This document shows positions 24,701-35,460 of a DNA stretch of 64,000 bases, in pieces. A program made the translations under genes and the position numbers. Numbering within the stretch: the first letter of the stretch is position 1; every line of letters begins with the position of its first letter. Source of the stretch: Phlyctochytrium arcticum (Eukaryota; Chytridiomycota; Chytridiomycetes; Chytridiales; Chytridiaceae); NCBI GenBank assembly GCA_025602905.1, contig JAHLKI010000024.1, forward strand, positions 1-64,000. Direction: 5' to 3'. The notes under the pieces are model-generated. The model was not told the DNA's origin, made no database searches, and was given only the letters and a program-made list of their open reading frames with translations.

Positions 24701-27700
24701 GAGTCGGAGCATCTTCCTGCTCGCTGTCTATGAGGCTGGCGTCATAATAAGCATCATTTGTCACAGCAGGCAACTGAATATCTCCGCGCCCAGTCTCAAC
24801 TGCAGAATCACTATCCATATCAGAATCGTCCTTCCCAATCATTTCTGCTGGTTCTTCTTCCTTTGTTTCCGACTCTTCGAGTCCATCGTCGGTATTGCCA
24901 TAACCCTGTGGCGCGTCTTGGTCAACGCTCGTATCCCCTAGAGGTGGAAGTAATGTGGACGAACCGGGCTGATTGCTTACGATCGTTTCTTGGATATTTT
25001 GAGACGGCGTATAAGCTGTTTCAAATTGATCTTGGCTGTTTTGTGGGGCATGTGAATCGTTCACTCGAGAGGGCACAACTTCTTTCAACGAAGACTTTCG
25101 GGAAGACAGGGACTCCCTTTCTTGCGCGAGTGAAATTTTGCGTCCAATGGACGGGCTGCCTCCCTGCCAGGACGCGTCTTTCGAAGTAGTCGAGGGATTT
25201 CGCGAGTTATTTGCAGTTCCGTCGTTCGTTGTGCTTGTTTCTCGTAGAGACTGTTTCCTTGAAATAGGTTGTTGCTCATCTTCTCGAGCTGGCAAAACTC
25301 TGCGCAGGCTAGAGGGGCTTTGCTCTACCGCTGACTGGTCTTTTCCAGCAGTGGAACTTTTTCTCAAGAAACTGGGTGGACTTCCTACTTGACTAACTTG
25401 ATCCTTCCCAGTAACTGAGCCCTTCCTCAAGAAGCTGGAAGGGCTCCCCTCCTGGACGGAACTTTTTCTCAAGAAGCTGGAGGGACTGCCCTCTTGGGAC
25501 GATTCTCCCGCCTTTACCGACCCTTTTCTGAAATCGAGGGAGGAGCTACCCTGGCCGGATTGATCATTTGAACTCTTCATCGAAGCCTTTCGCGAGACGG
25601 GTGCACTACTTGAATCTTCGTCCTGCTCCGCGATTGTGAATTGGTGGGTGGAATCTGCATGCTGGGTGGATTGCGCCTGGGGTGTCGGACCTGTATCAGA
25701 GTCGTAGTTACCCATCGAAGATGACTCGTCGTTCTCGCTAGGATCCTCCGCGAGGAAGGCCGAGAAAGCGGGTGACGACAGCTGATCTTCCTGCCTTTCC
25801 GAAAAACCTCCGGATGCAGGGGATTGCCTTGATCCGGAACGAGCGGAGGAGCGACTCATAGGCCGTGCCTTCAATTGATTGGCCGATTCAGTCTCCTCGT
25901 TGATTTTGCTTTCAAAGAATTCTGCGGCCCTTCGCACTGAAGGGACATAAAGTAGTGACGCACGATTTTTGGCCTTTTTCGCTTTGGCAGCTGCAGCAGG
26001 ATCGGACGGCTCGGGTGTAGCAGTAACCGGGGAAGGGCCCGGCGATGCATCTCGAAATGCGGGTCGTAGGTTGCCAAACTTTGCGGTTAGCGGGGACGGC
26101 TGCGCACTCGCTGTTTGCGCATGTTGTCGATGCACCTGCAGGGGCGCTTGGGATTGTACCTGCGGTTGAGACTGTTGCTGCGAAATAATTTTCGCACGGG
26201 CCTCTGAAGTTGCCGTTCCTATGCCAAACTTGGTGTTCACAGTAGGAGCCATCCGCTGCGTCACGCGTCCGGTCGGATTGTCAGCGTCTAGTCGTGGACT
26301 TGTGATTGCGACTGGTCTTGCCGTGGATAGCTGGGGAATTGATGCTTTCTCTTCGCTAAATTTACCAGCTTTTGCAAGAGGCAGAGGCGTCGGAACATTT
26401 TGTGAGTCGGTTTCGGACACACTTGAATCACAAGTTGCCATAGTCTCCAGTTCCAAGTTCGGCGCCACCATCGACTCCTGCTCTTGCACATATTCATTTC
26501 TTGGTACACCCATGTCATCCTTGAATGGAGCTGAAGTCTCGCGTGACGTGATTGATGACTTTGCAAGTGAAGGTCTTTCCGAATCGCTATCCTTGAGCGA
26601 AGCTGCTGCCATTTTGGGACTGTTTTGCCCTTGAGTGTTTTCCGCACTTGCCTCAGACGTCGTCAAAGAAGGTCGCTCCAGATGTGGTCCAATCGCTGCA
26701 GCGGGATGAGAAGCAACCTTTTCCGTGTCCTGTACCCTTGGCTCTACCACATCTTTTAGATCCTCCACCGAGGATACGCGCGAGCTTGACAAACTTCGTA
26801 AAGGCTTTCGCGTGAGAGACGGAATGGGTGGCGATTTGTTACCCGTCACTACTTTGGTTTCGGAATCCAAAATGTAATCCAAGCGCGCAGCTACTGCTTC
26901 CAACGCCTGTGCGGCGGATTCGCGACGCTCTTGAGAAGCGACGGGGACATCAACGGGCGCCACCACTTCCAAAGTCTCTCCAGCAACTGGGAAAGACTCC
27001 ATACGGAAAATTCCCTTAATTTTTTCTGTGCTGTTGCGAACAGATGCCCGCGTGCTCTTTTTACCTTCGTTCTCATTGCTGAGATTTCCTTTTGCATGCT
27101 CGACATTGGGACTTTTTGGAGTGGGCTTTTCTTCAGGTCCTTGCTCGCTTTCTGATTGTTTTTTATCCCTGAGTTCGACAGTCTCGTTACGGAAAGCAGG
27201 GGAAGCGTCGTTTTGCGCAGCAGCAAAGGTTGGAGATGCAATATGGGCCGTTGTTACTGTCGAAATGTCGCTCTCATTCAACGAGGCGGTTACAGAGAGC
27301 GCCTGCTGATGGGGTCGCTCTTCATTCAAAGAACTTGTTTCCACAGTTGGGATACTAGGCGCTTGGCGTTCAAATCCTCTCGGAGGCTGCTGGGCTCCAG
27401 GCCCCTCCCGATCTTTCGACGCGTCAATTTTGCCTTCGGAATCCGTTCCTCCTACTGGCCCTGCAACAGGTGATGCGTCTCCTTCCCGTTGCGATTCCAA
27501 AACGTGCTCAATATGCAACTTCACAACGTGCTTAATAGCGGTCAGTAGCCTCAAAATGCAAAACGGGAAATTGTATTCGTGCAGTTTCAAATCTCCTTGA
27601 CCATCCACCACTTGCACCACCACTTGTCGCAAAGCTTCGGTGTGTTGACGAAACTCTTCGGCAACTTTAGCGCGACCTGTAGCCGGATCTAGAGACACAT

Positions 27701-27878
27701 TCAAGGATGTAGTCAAAGCTTGAATCGTTTGCCATTGCGATGAGAGGTTTGAAATGCTTTCGGCTGATCGACTAGCTGAATGCTTTTGAAAGGTAGCCAC
27801 CAGAGTCTGTGTCTCCCGGGCTAACTGATCTATGATGTTATTGACGAGGGAGATGTGCCGAGCCACGGTATCCGCCAT
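21769..27878 (-). CDS. Giant FHA-domain protein with disordered Ser-rich repeats
   Basis: Five exons (27878-22991, 22940-22859, 22796-22722, 22666-22352, 22288-21769) give 1959 residues. The N-terminal 150 residues look like a folded helical domain (LVNNIIDQLARE through LLTAIKHVVKLHIEHV). About 1400 residues of Ser/Glu/Gln-rich disorder follow, including four to five tandem copies of an SFLRKSSV/GSV motif (DNA about 25350-25510) that resembles basophilic kinase sites. An FHA phosphothreonine-binding domain lies near residues 1540-1650: RLGRG, SRNHCDI, CGSNSGTFLNG and the closing PEGARRRCIKMQI across the first intron. A basic, possibly beta-rich tail (YHLTISGTKEKVRKVQLM) ends the protein. The start is ATG at 27878. 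A phosphopeptide-binding scaffold is likely; the pathway is unknown. Confidence 0.85.
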
Positions 27879-29198
27879 GATGATCAATCAAGGAAAGAAA
27901 GCGGTTGACCGCGGCGACAGCAAGCTGAAAGATAGTTCCCAGACTTCGCTTGGTCGGAGCGTAAATGAACCACGAAGGATATGTACTTTTTGTCGCTAAA
28001 GAAGATCCTAAACTGATTGATTGCGGAACCTGTCGTCGAGTTACTTTAAGGGTAATCCACCGTTTTATCACTCAGGAAAAAATCTACCAATTAAATAAGA
28101 CGCAACTTGCAGATGCAGCAGCTTTCATACCGGTCCTAGATTAGCAACAATTGCCATTAGACCGACTGATTTTTCAGGGTCAGGATCTGGGTTAGAGTCT
28201 GATGAGGGCCAAATTCTATTTTTAGCCACATGTTTGCGCTTAACTTTGCAGCAGCTACATTTCAAGTCATTTCAAAGCGCTATCCAAAAGAAATCTGGGC
28301 CAAACATGGCTCTTAGCTAGCAGCATCTTGGGCACGCCCATCCAGAACAACGTTTAAACTAGAGATCGTCGAAGAAACAGATGAGGTGGAGACAATAGTT
28401 ACACATACGTGGGGATCATTTGCGCATGACTTAATTTATCCTACCAATAGATTGACCATTAATTATTTTCCTTCAAGATCTAAGAAAAGCATTGCCGAGT
28501 GCCAGTTATGTCTCTGAGATTTTGCATCAGTGATTTAAAGCAGATTTTTCCGATGAACGGCGAGAGAATTTCCGACTATTCTATAATCTTCTGTACAGCA
28601 TCTGCGAAACCATCTATCCGGACCTAAAGTACTGGATCAGTACTGGAATCAGTACTGGATCAGTCAGTTCCCGCAGCAAGGCTATCGCGGTGCACGTATC
28701 ATCCCTCGCCTTCGCTTTCAATCTTGCGGATAGCTCATTTATCCCGTAAATACTTCCTTGGTATAAGACTGTGAAGATACTGTTAGCTATATATTTACCA
28801 CCATTCACGACAAAAGGTAGGCATCGTCACCAAATGTAATTAAACAATTGATGCATTTTATCAGCAACTCAGAATTCATGGATCTCTAAGAGATTCTAAT
28901 ATTTTTGAGATGTTTTTCATGTTTGATCTGTGAAAACTTTGGGACCTGATGATCATCTTGGTTACATGCGGAGCTTGAGCGATCAGTGTTCAAATTTTTT
29001 GTCATCGCCATGGTGGGCAGTTGATTGATCTGTACTGAAGGTGGAGGATACCTTACAACGCCAATGTTCACTTTCCGCAAAAATATTTAAAAAAAAATTG
29101 GACGAAATTGAACAGCAGATATATTTTCGTTTCGCCACTCCAACGACAGCTAATCGGCTATCTAAAATTTATCCTCTTTACACTGAGTCCTAGGAAGT
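27879..29198. other. Intergenic with a short triple repeat
   Basis: This 1.3 kb AT-rich spacer carries the FHA gene promoter and the 3' flank of the seven-helix protein gene. No coding frame is supported. At 28629-28665 a unit of 11-12 bp (gtactggatca / gtactggaatca / gtactggatca) occurs three times in tandem. Confidence 0.4.
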
Positions 29199-30594
29199 TC
29201 ACAACGTCTGAAAAATCGTCCCATCTGATATTTCTCCTGATTCGGTGGGCCTGACACCTTCATCCAAGCCCAGCTCAAGATCGGTCCGGGCATCTAGTTC
29301 CTCGTTTGACCCCAAATTTGGTAAGATGGCAGCTGTGCGGTCCGGATCTACTAGAATTGAATCACTGCCACTGGATTCATCGTTTGCCATCCTTTGAGAG
29401 TCCTGATGCATGGGATGAGAGCCTATCCCGTATCTTGTCATCCCCGTACTGGGCCAACTTCCCTCTCGCGCCCTATGTTCAGCTCCTGTCGGTTTCGGCC
29501 TTCCCACCTGTTGCATTGAGTCGGGCATGCCCACGCCCTGTGAAGCCCCGAGTGAATTTTTGGTCAACAAGAGGTCAATCAGGAAAATAACCCCCGAAAT
29601 TGTACTTGAGAGCAAAGCAAAAATTTTGTACTGCAACCGATGCGTCGGAAGCACGTACGTACGTCAAAGCAATGCATAACATGACGATATTCATGTAGAT
29701 GACACGCGAAACAGATCCAAAAACAGTGTAGTCAAGAAATCCTTGAAGCTTCCGGGGATTGCTATTGGAACTTTGCGATGGTTGCTGGCGGGGATGAGCA
29801 TGTTCGTCACGGTAGTGGTGATGGCGAGGATGATCATTGGGCCGATGATGGCGATGATGGCCGGAGAATGGATTGGTGAAGGGCCGCGAGGAAGGTGGGG
29901 TGGATGGCGGAGACTGGCCTCCCGGTGTAAGATGAGTGATTGAACTACCGGGCGATTGGACCGGTATTGCTGATGGATTGTCTCCGTGAAGGTCTCGCTG
30001 AACTTGCATAGTGTCTTTAATCAACACAGTGGTCAGCACGGTGTCGATGGCGACCAGGATCAAATAGTAGACCATATAGGCATAGTACACCTGTTGGTTC
30101 CAAATACTCTTTTGGAAGAGCCGTACGAGCAAAATTGGAAAGCGCACACCCGCGTACGCCAATGTTATAGTAATTAGCAGTGTACGGTTTCTGCGCCGGG
30201 CTGTTCGATTGGTTCGCAGCATTTTCAGTTTAAAGTAGGTGGTAATGGCGGCCAGAAATTCGGATGAACCCCACGTTAACTCGATTGGTACCAGAATAGC
30301 TACGTAACGCCCAAGCGACAATTGGCCTCTTCCTCGCAAGTCGTTATGAAGCGCCACCAGAAATGTTCCCACGACTCCACAAAGACTTGACGCGGTTGCG
30401 CACATCAAGAACTGGTTTCGTCGAAAGTAGCGCATACCATACAGGCAAAGAAGCGAATTGTACAGGTAAGACATAAATTTGAGGTCGGAAATTAGACCAG
30501 TTAGGACCTGGCCATCGTTAACAGAGTTGATGGTTGACGCGGGTCCGGGAACGGGAGTGGGTGACAACAGTAATGTTGTCGTTGCATCTGCCAT
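29199..30594 (-). CDS. Seven-helix membrane protein with long cytosolic loop, receptor-like
   Basis: The ATG at 30594 opens 312 codons to 29659; the remaining frame, 29630-29199, is joined by removing 28 nt (GTACGT...GCAG), giving 455 residues. I see about seven membrane segments: LKFMSYLYNSLLCLYGM, LMCATASSLCGVVGTFLVAL, YVAILVPIELTWGSSEFLA, RTLLITITLAYAGVRFPILL, VYYAYMVYYLILVAIDTVL, YMNIVMLCIALTY and KIFALLSSTISGVIFLIDLL. A His/Pro/Ser-rich loop of about 100 residues (HHRHHRPNDHPRHHHY) lies before the sixth. The C-terminal tail of about 120 residues is polar and acidic. The layout fits a fungal GPCR-like protein, but no family motif is recognised. The 28-nt gap is either an unusually short intron or a sequence frameshift. 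Confidence 0.7.
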
Positions 30595-32493
30595 CCACGC
30601 GATAGCACCAATCGAATCTGGTATTCGTCTCGATGAAGGACTAAAAATGCTATAGTCCTCAAACACTCAATTGTAGTCTTCCGCAATACAGTAGGCCAGT
30701 TAGTTCGAGCCCGCACAAGAACTCGGAGAGAGATCCAAATCAAAAAGGTAATTGCAACAACGATGCTTCAAAGTAAATTTACAAGAACAACAGGAGCATC
30801 AACCTCAAGTGCGAACTCATTTATAAGTTAACGGCGGGAGTTTTGCGCAGTACTTTATAACGTCATTTACATTGATAGCGCATGGAAGGGGACCTTTCCG
30901 CCTCCCAAACTGTTGATTTTCTCCAATGAACCATGCCTAGTAAATTCTTGTACGAGATCCTTGAACCCACCTTGAAGAATGAATCGCAACTTACCGATTT
31001 TGCGGGAGATGCCACCCTATATCCCCATGGAGCCGATTTCGAACAAAGACCCCGGCACTGATGCATTTTGTAATGTTCTTTAAAGGATGCACCCTTCTTT
31101 CTATTTTTTGTAACCTTCCATGAAGGACGATTTTTCTCTTCATAAATTTTAAGATGTCGATTGGCGGCAAGGCACATCCTAAACTTAAATGAGGATAGTC
31201 AAGGGTCAATCGGAACCTGTTACCCAGAGCCAGGGGACTGTAATCTGGACTGTGGAAACGGGATTTTATTTTATTTACTTTGCTTGCTTTTCAAAATTCC
31301 GACGGTATTGCCAGCATAATAGCTCAAAGGGCTTTTTGTTATTGCCGAGAATCATGGGACCAAAGAAAGCAAAATCATCAAGAGGATACTTTACGTGCGG
31401 CAAAAAATCATACAGTAGCACCTGACAATGGTGGAAGTGAACCCACGCCCCGCCAGAAAGAGCTGCGGGCACCTGCCAGCCGGGAATCAATAGAGATAAA
31501 TCTTGTCACTCAAATGTAATTCTTGGGTTAAACTCAAACAGTATCAAAAATAAATGATACGAAGGTCTATCGCCAAACAGATCGCCAAAGATATGATCCC
31601 ACAAAAGAGGAGAAGCCACAAAAACAATATTGGTGGTAGTGGGGGTTATGTTAGAAGGCTGGAAGAGAAGCAGGAGGTCGGAAGACATGCGAAAGCGAGG
31701 TAAAGCAGTGCATCGGCGCTATCTTTCCTACACTCCTGCGTGCCGATCTTTAAGATGCGCTGCGTGAGTAGCGGCAAAGATGTCTTTGACCTACAGATGC
31801 AACCCATGGGACATACATCCTTGAGGTAAACACGAGAGGGAGATAGATGTGGGTGGGCCGGGGAACACGGTGGTAGCGGTAGACTGTGGAAGAACAGCAC
31901 GGGAAACTCATCCGATGGAATCGCCAGTGCATTTTCGCATGAAATTGTGTTGTCCGTGACGGTTCCAACAAAGGTTATCTGGTTCTTTTTTTGATGACAC
32001 GCGCTATGTCCTGTGCAATCCATTGGTTTTCGGCAGCACATCCAAAAAAAATCCAATTCATCATCCGAATCGTAGCTGGTAATGGAGTGTTTGGGATTGT
32101 GGAGGAGAACTGAGCCAATACCAACTGCTTATACTTTGCATTTGTTAGCACAAAGAACTGTCATCGGGCGTTTCAAATACATACATGTCACAAAATATTT
32201 CTTCTTGACCACCATAGAACTGGTTGCGCATGAGTCGGAATGGGCCAAATAACAAACACCAAGATACGTGCAGAATCATTTGTTTGTAGACTTCTTGGTA
32301 CATTTCCTACATCCACACAATCACCAGTGCTTGCCATTCCCAGCCCTGGTTGCCACGTTTGCCTAATGTTGCTGACGAGCGGCCTTTTGAGCATCGATGC
32401 GCATATGGAGGTCATGGCCGTCAGTTTTGTGGTCAACAGTCCCGTTGCGAACGTTGCAATGCCATCTGCCAGGGCAGGCCCAGGACATGTTTC
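30595..32493. other. Mostly noncoding; possible fragments of mobile genes
   Basis: No intact gene is visible in this stretch of nearly 1.9 kb. A minus-strand frame at 31177-30863 (NRKKGASFKEHYKMHQCRGLC as key residues) looks like a worn zinc-finger or transposon N-terminal piece. A plus-strand frame at about 32350-32580 encodes a Cys-rich run with the pattern C-x2-C, C-x6-C, YPYIC-x2-C-x1-C, directly abutting the end of the exonuclease fragment. None has a credible start and stop as a gene. Confidence 0.35.
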
Positions 32494-33793
32494 CTATACC
32501 CTTACATTTGTAGCAATTGTTATTGTGGTGTTTGGGGTCCCTGTGGTCCTGGTGCCAGTGGGGGTGGCGGTAATTACTCTAGTGACAGAGACAGAAGCTC
32601 CCAACTCTATCTTGCCAGGGAATGCACCGGTCAATCCATAACCGCGAGCCAATTTCGCGATGTCATGCCCTACGTTCTTGCCGATCTTGAGGATGCGCTT
32701 GTGGTTCAGCAGCGTTTGCAGAATAATCGGTACCGATCCCATACAGCTTGGCTGAATGATAAGGACTACCGTTGAGGTCGCAATCTGCACCGTGGCGACT
32801 TTGCCCTTATCGTGGGTTCGTGGGTCATACCGCCATTCGCAGTCGAATCCTACGGCAACTTGTTTCTTTTTATGCTTCCCAGAAAATTGGTCCAGAATAT
32901 GCGCGTTGATGGATATTTCACAATCAGTTGCGTTGTCAATCGTCAACAATCGCACTGTTTTTGGTCTTTGAAAGTTCTCCAAGTGGGCATACTCATCCAC
33001 CACGATAGCCTTGACGTTTTGTTTGAGGGATGGGATGGCTTTTTCAAAGTAGCCCCTTTCGCCTAGTATGAGCATGTTAATTTTTGCGGAATAAGCAGTT
33101 GAAGGTTTGAGAAACGAACTCACCTGGGACATCATCTACGAAGAGCAGTTCTGGTTGCCCATGCCCATACTTCGACAGTGAATCTAACATGCCGGCAATA
33201 GGTTGGGTAAGTTCTCACAAAGACTTGTTAAACCTCAGCGTGTGGGCGCGAATCTCCCCGTACTGGTTGCTGATTGTATGGACGGCGGTATATCTGGCAA
33301 TGGCGCCAAACCCCGGTCTTCACCGTGGTATCCTTGAACTCTTTGCCGCACTCTTGCTTGACCTGATGCCAGAATTGCTGCAGGTAACCATCCAATTGAT
33401 TCTTGCTAATCAATTCATCGGGCGTAGATCCACCTTCGCAACTCGCTTGGGAATGTTGTGACTGAAGTCACTGGCGATGATGTCAGCCGGTAACATAGAC
33501 ATGTGCTGATCCCGACAGCCTTGATATGTTCGCTGGATCACATTATGGATCCCCAGGAGATAGTTGGCGGGGGATATATGACCTCCATATTTTTTGAACT
33601 CAGGGGAGGACGGGAACTTTGACTGGGCCACGATCGCAGACAGCGGGTCAGAACGACGCCGGAAGACCTCCTCCAGATAGGCAAGATGCCTCGTATCGTA
33701 CTCCTTGGATTGGATTTTTGGCACTATGGCATTATGCGCCTCGAGATAAGTCTCAAAGAAGTCCAAACTCATGGTTTTGGAGGTAGGAAACAT
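32494..33793 (-). pseudogene. Decayed transposase-like / 3'-5' exonuclease (RNase D-WRN type) gene
   Basis: Reading down from 33793, the first piece (to about 33460) has KYGGHISPANYLLGIHNVIQ and ADIIASDFSHNIPKRVAK, resembling DDE-like domains of fungal repeat proteins. A likely 56-nt intron follows, then a one-base shift near 33305 into YTAVHTISNQYGEIRAH. An in-frame TGA sits near 33240 where CGA (Arg) would fit, and the frame continues to GQPELLFVDDVPG. A further intron (33130-33064) leads to a 3'-5' exonuclease domain: AVGFDCEW (Asp-x-Glu), KIGKNVGHDIAKL (Exo II Asp) and KIELG. The domain then ends abruptly at about 32610, before the Exo III Tyr/Asp motif. With one stop, one shift and a lost C-terminus this is a dead copy of a repeated gene family. 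Confidence 0.7.
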
Positions 33794-34720
33794 GCTTCCC
33801 CAGGAGGCAACACCGGCTTCAGTTCTCAGACGATCTACAATCCGTGTGTACTTTGGAGTTCCCGAAGGACTTTTCTTAATGGGGATGGGCTAGTGAAACA
33901 GAGGTCGCAAGAGGTCGAACAAGAGTTTAAAATTCTGAGCCTCTGCGTGAGATAGGCTGGAAAAGCCACCGATCGGCTTCTCCAGACACCGCGGCAAGAC
34001 GACATCCACCGACATATTCCGGAATGCGTTCGAAACTGACGGCAGGGAAAGAGAGGGTTCGACAGAGGCAAACCATGCGAATACAAGTGATACGAGCCAA
34101 GTGCGCTCATGCTCTCGTGTAGCTGCCTCTTCCCTGTCGTCCAATTCTTTGTCCAAGTCGGCGAATAATGAGACGCGTGCCATTGCAAAGTCTCTTGGCC
34201 GCGTTGAGGTTCCTTAACAGGACAATGGGAAAACCGACTTTCAGGCGAAGTCTGTGAGGAGGAACCTCGTTGGAAATTTTGTTGGTGGTCATCGGCAAGT
34301 TTGTCCTCGCTGAGGAAGACATGCTCTTCCCCATAAATCGGTCAAGAAGAGTTTCGTTGAACAAAGCAACCGCTTCGTTTCAGGTATCGGTAGTCTTCGA
34401 AGTTGGTCCCCAACTTCCTTCTCCACGACCCCGCACTTTTCATTGTTGAATTCCATGCCGCACCTCGCCGCCCAGTGCGTACACAAATCTAGCCTTGATA
34501 TTTTCGCTGAATGACATTGCAGAGATTGTTAGCGTGGGGTATATGAGTTCCATATTTCGCTCGATCGCACCTCCTCCCAATAAGCAACATGCACTCCTTG
34601 GATTGAAGTTCTCGAAGGACCTCCTCAATGGAAACGGACCCGTCCTGTAGTGAGATAGAGGTTGGCAGGTCGAACAAAGCTCAGTATCCTGTAATAAGTG
34701 CGTTCCCGATGGCATTTATC
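33794..34720 (-). pseudogene. Partial duplicate fragments of the same exonuclease/transposase-like family
   Basis: Two fragments upstream of the main pseudogene share its N-terminal region. At about 33900-33840 I read PSPLRKVLRELQST, and at about 34650-34600 SIEEVLRELQSKEC. At about 34560-34490 KYGTHIPHANNLCNVIQRKYQG-like residues match KYGGHISPANYLLGIHNVIQ of the main copy. The frames between are broken by stops and shifts. The region therefore holds one more truncated copy in the same orientation, probably a tandem or nested insertion. Boundaries are approximate. Confidence 0.55.
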
Positions 34721-35460
34721 GCTGACTTTCTCTTGTGTGGCTATCTGGGACAGCTCTATAAAGGCGGCTTACTCGGACTTGCAGGATGTTGTGTAAGCCG
34801 GCCGTCTGATCCAGTGTCTGATCTAACAATCCAGACCCGGCGCGGGATGGGGGCAATTTGCTGGCATAATACCCGCTTCCGCAGACCCACCCCTCAATCC
34901 GCATCCGTTCAAAGCTCTTCCCGATTTGGCATCAAAAACACCCAAAACAAGCCTAAAGTTGTGACTGAGCGGCTCGTCGCGCGTGGTATCTTGGTTTCCA
35001 CTGACAAAAGTTGCGAAATATGTGATTTCGACAGGGCTACCCCATATAAGATGGTCATTTGATACGAATTGGGACGAGAGTTATCCCAAAAGGGATTTCG
35101 GATCCCCTCTTTTGGGCTTGGAAAGGGGTCGGGATGTAAATCCGGTCCAGATTTCATGAATCGCGTCGAAGGGGGTTTCAAAGTTGGGCAACGAAATTGA
35201 AACGTTTATTTCGCGCGAAATGCAACTTATGATACCACACAAACATTTTACTGCCCCACTGCCAATCGGCGGCTAGGCGAATCACCCCCATCGCTCCGAC
35301 CGTGTGGTTTATTCAAGTCTAACAGACCAGGGGCTTGAATGGAGGTTTTGGCCGAGCAAATCGCTGTTGTCGATGATTTGTTATAGTCTCGGTAACTTTT
35401 GCTCAGCTACATAAGTAGAAGACTAAAAGGCTGTCATGAAGAAGACGCATGGGAGCAAAT
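34721..35460. other. Intergenic, repeat-like
   Basis: No gene is supported in these 740 bases. The stretch contains a short inverted pair atcccaaaagggat at 35084-35097 and, next to it, gatcccctcttttgggcttgg. It may also hold the true C-terminal exons of the TOPORS gene, since several plausible splice acceptors lie at its right end. Confidence 0.3.

Noticed and set aside
32350..32775. Whole plus-strand frame taken as a gene
   Set aside because: Its second half is antisense to a clear exonuclease domain; only the Cys-rich first part is worth noting.
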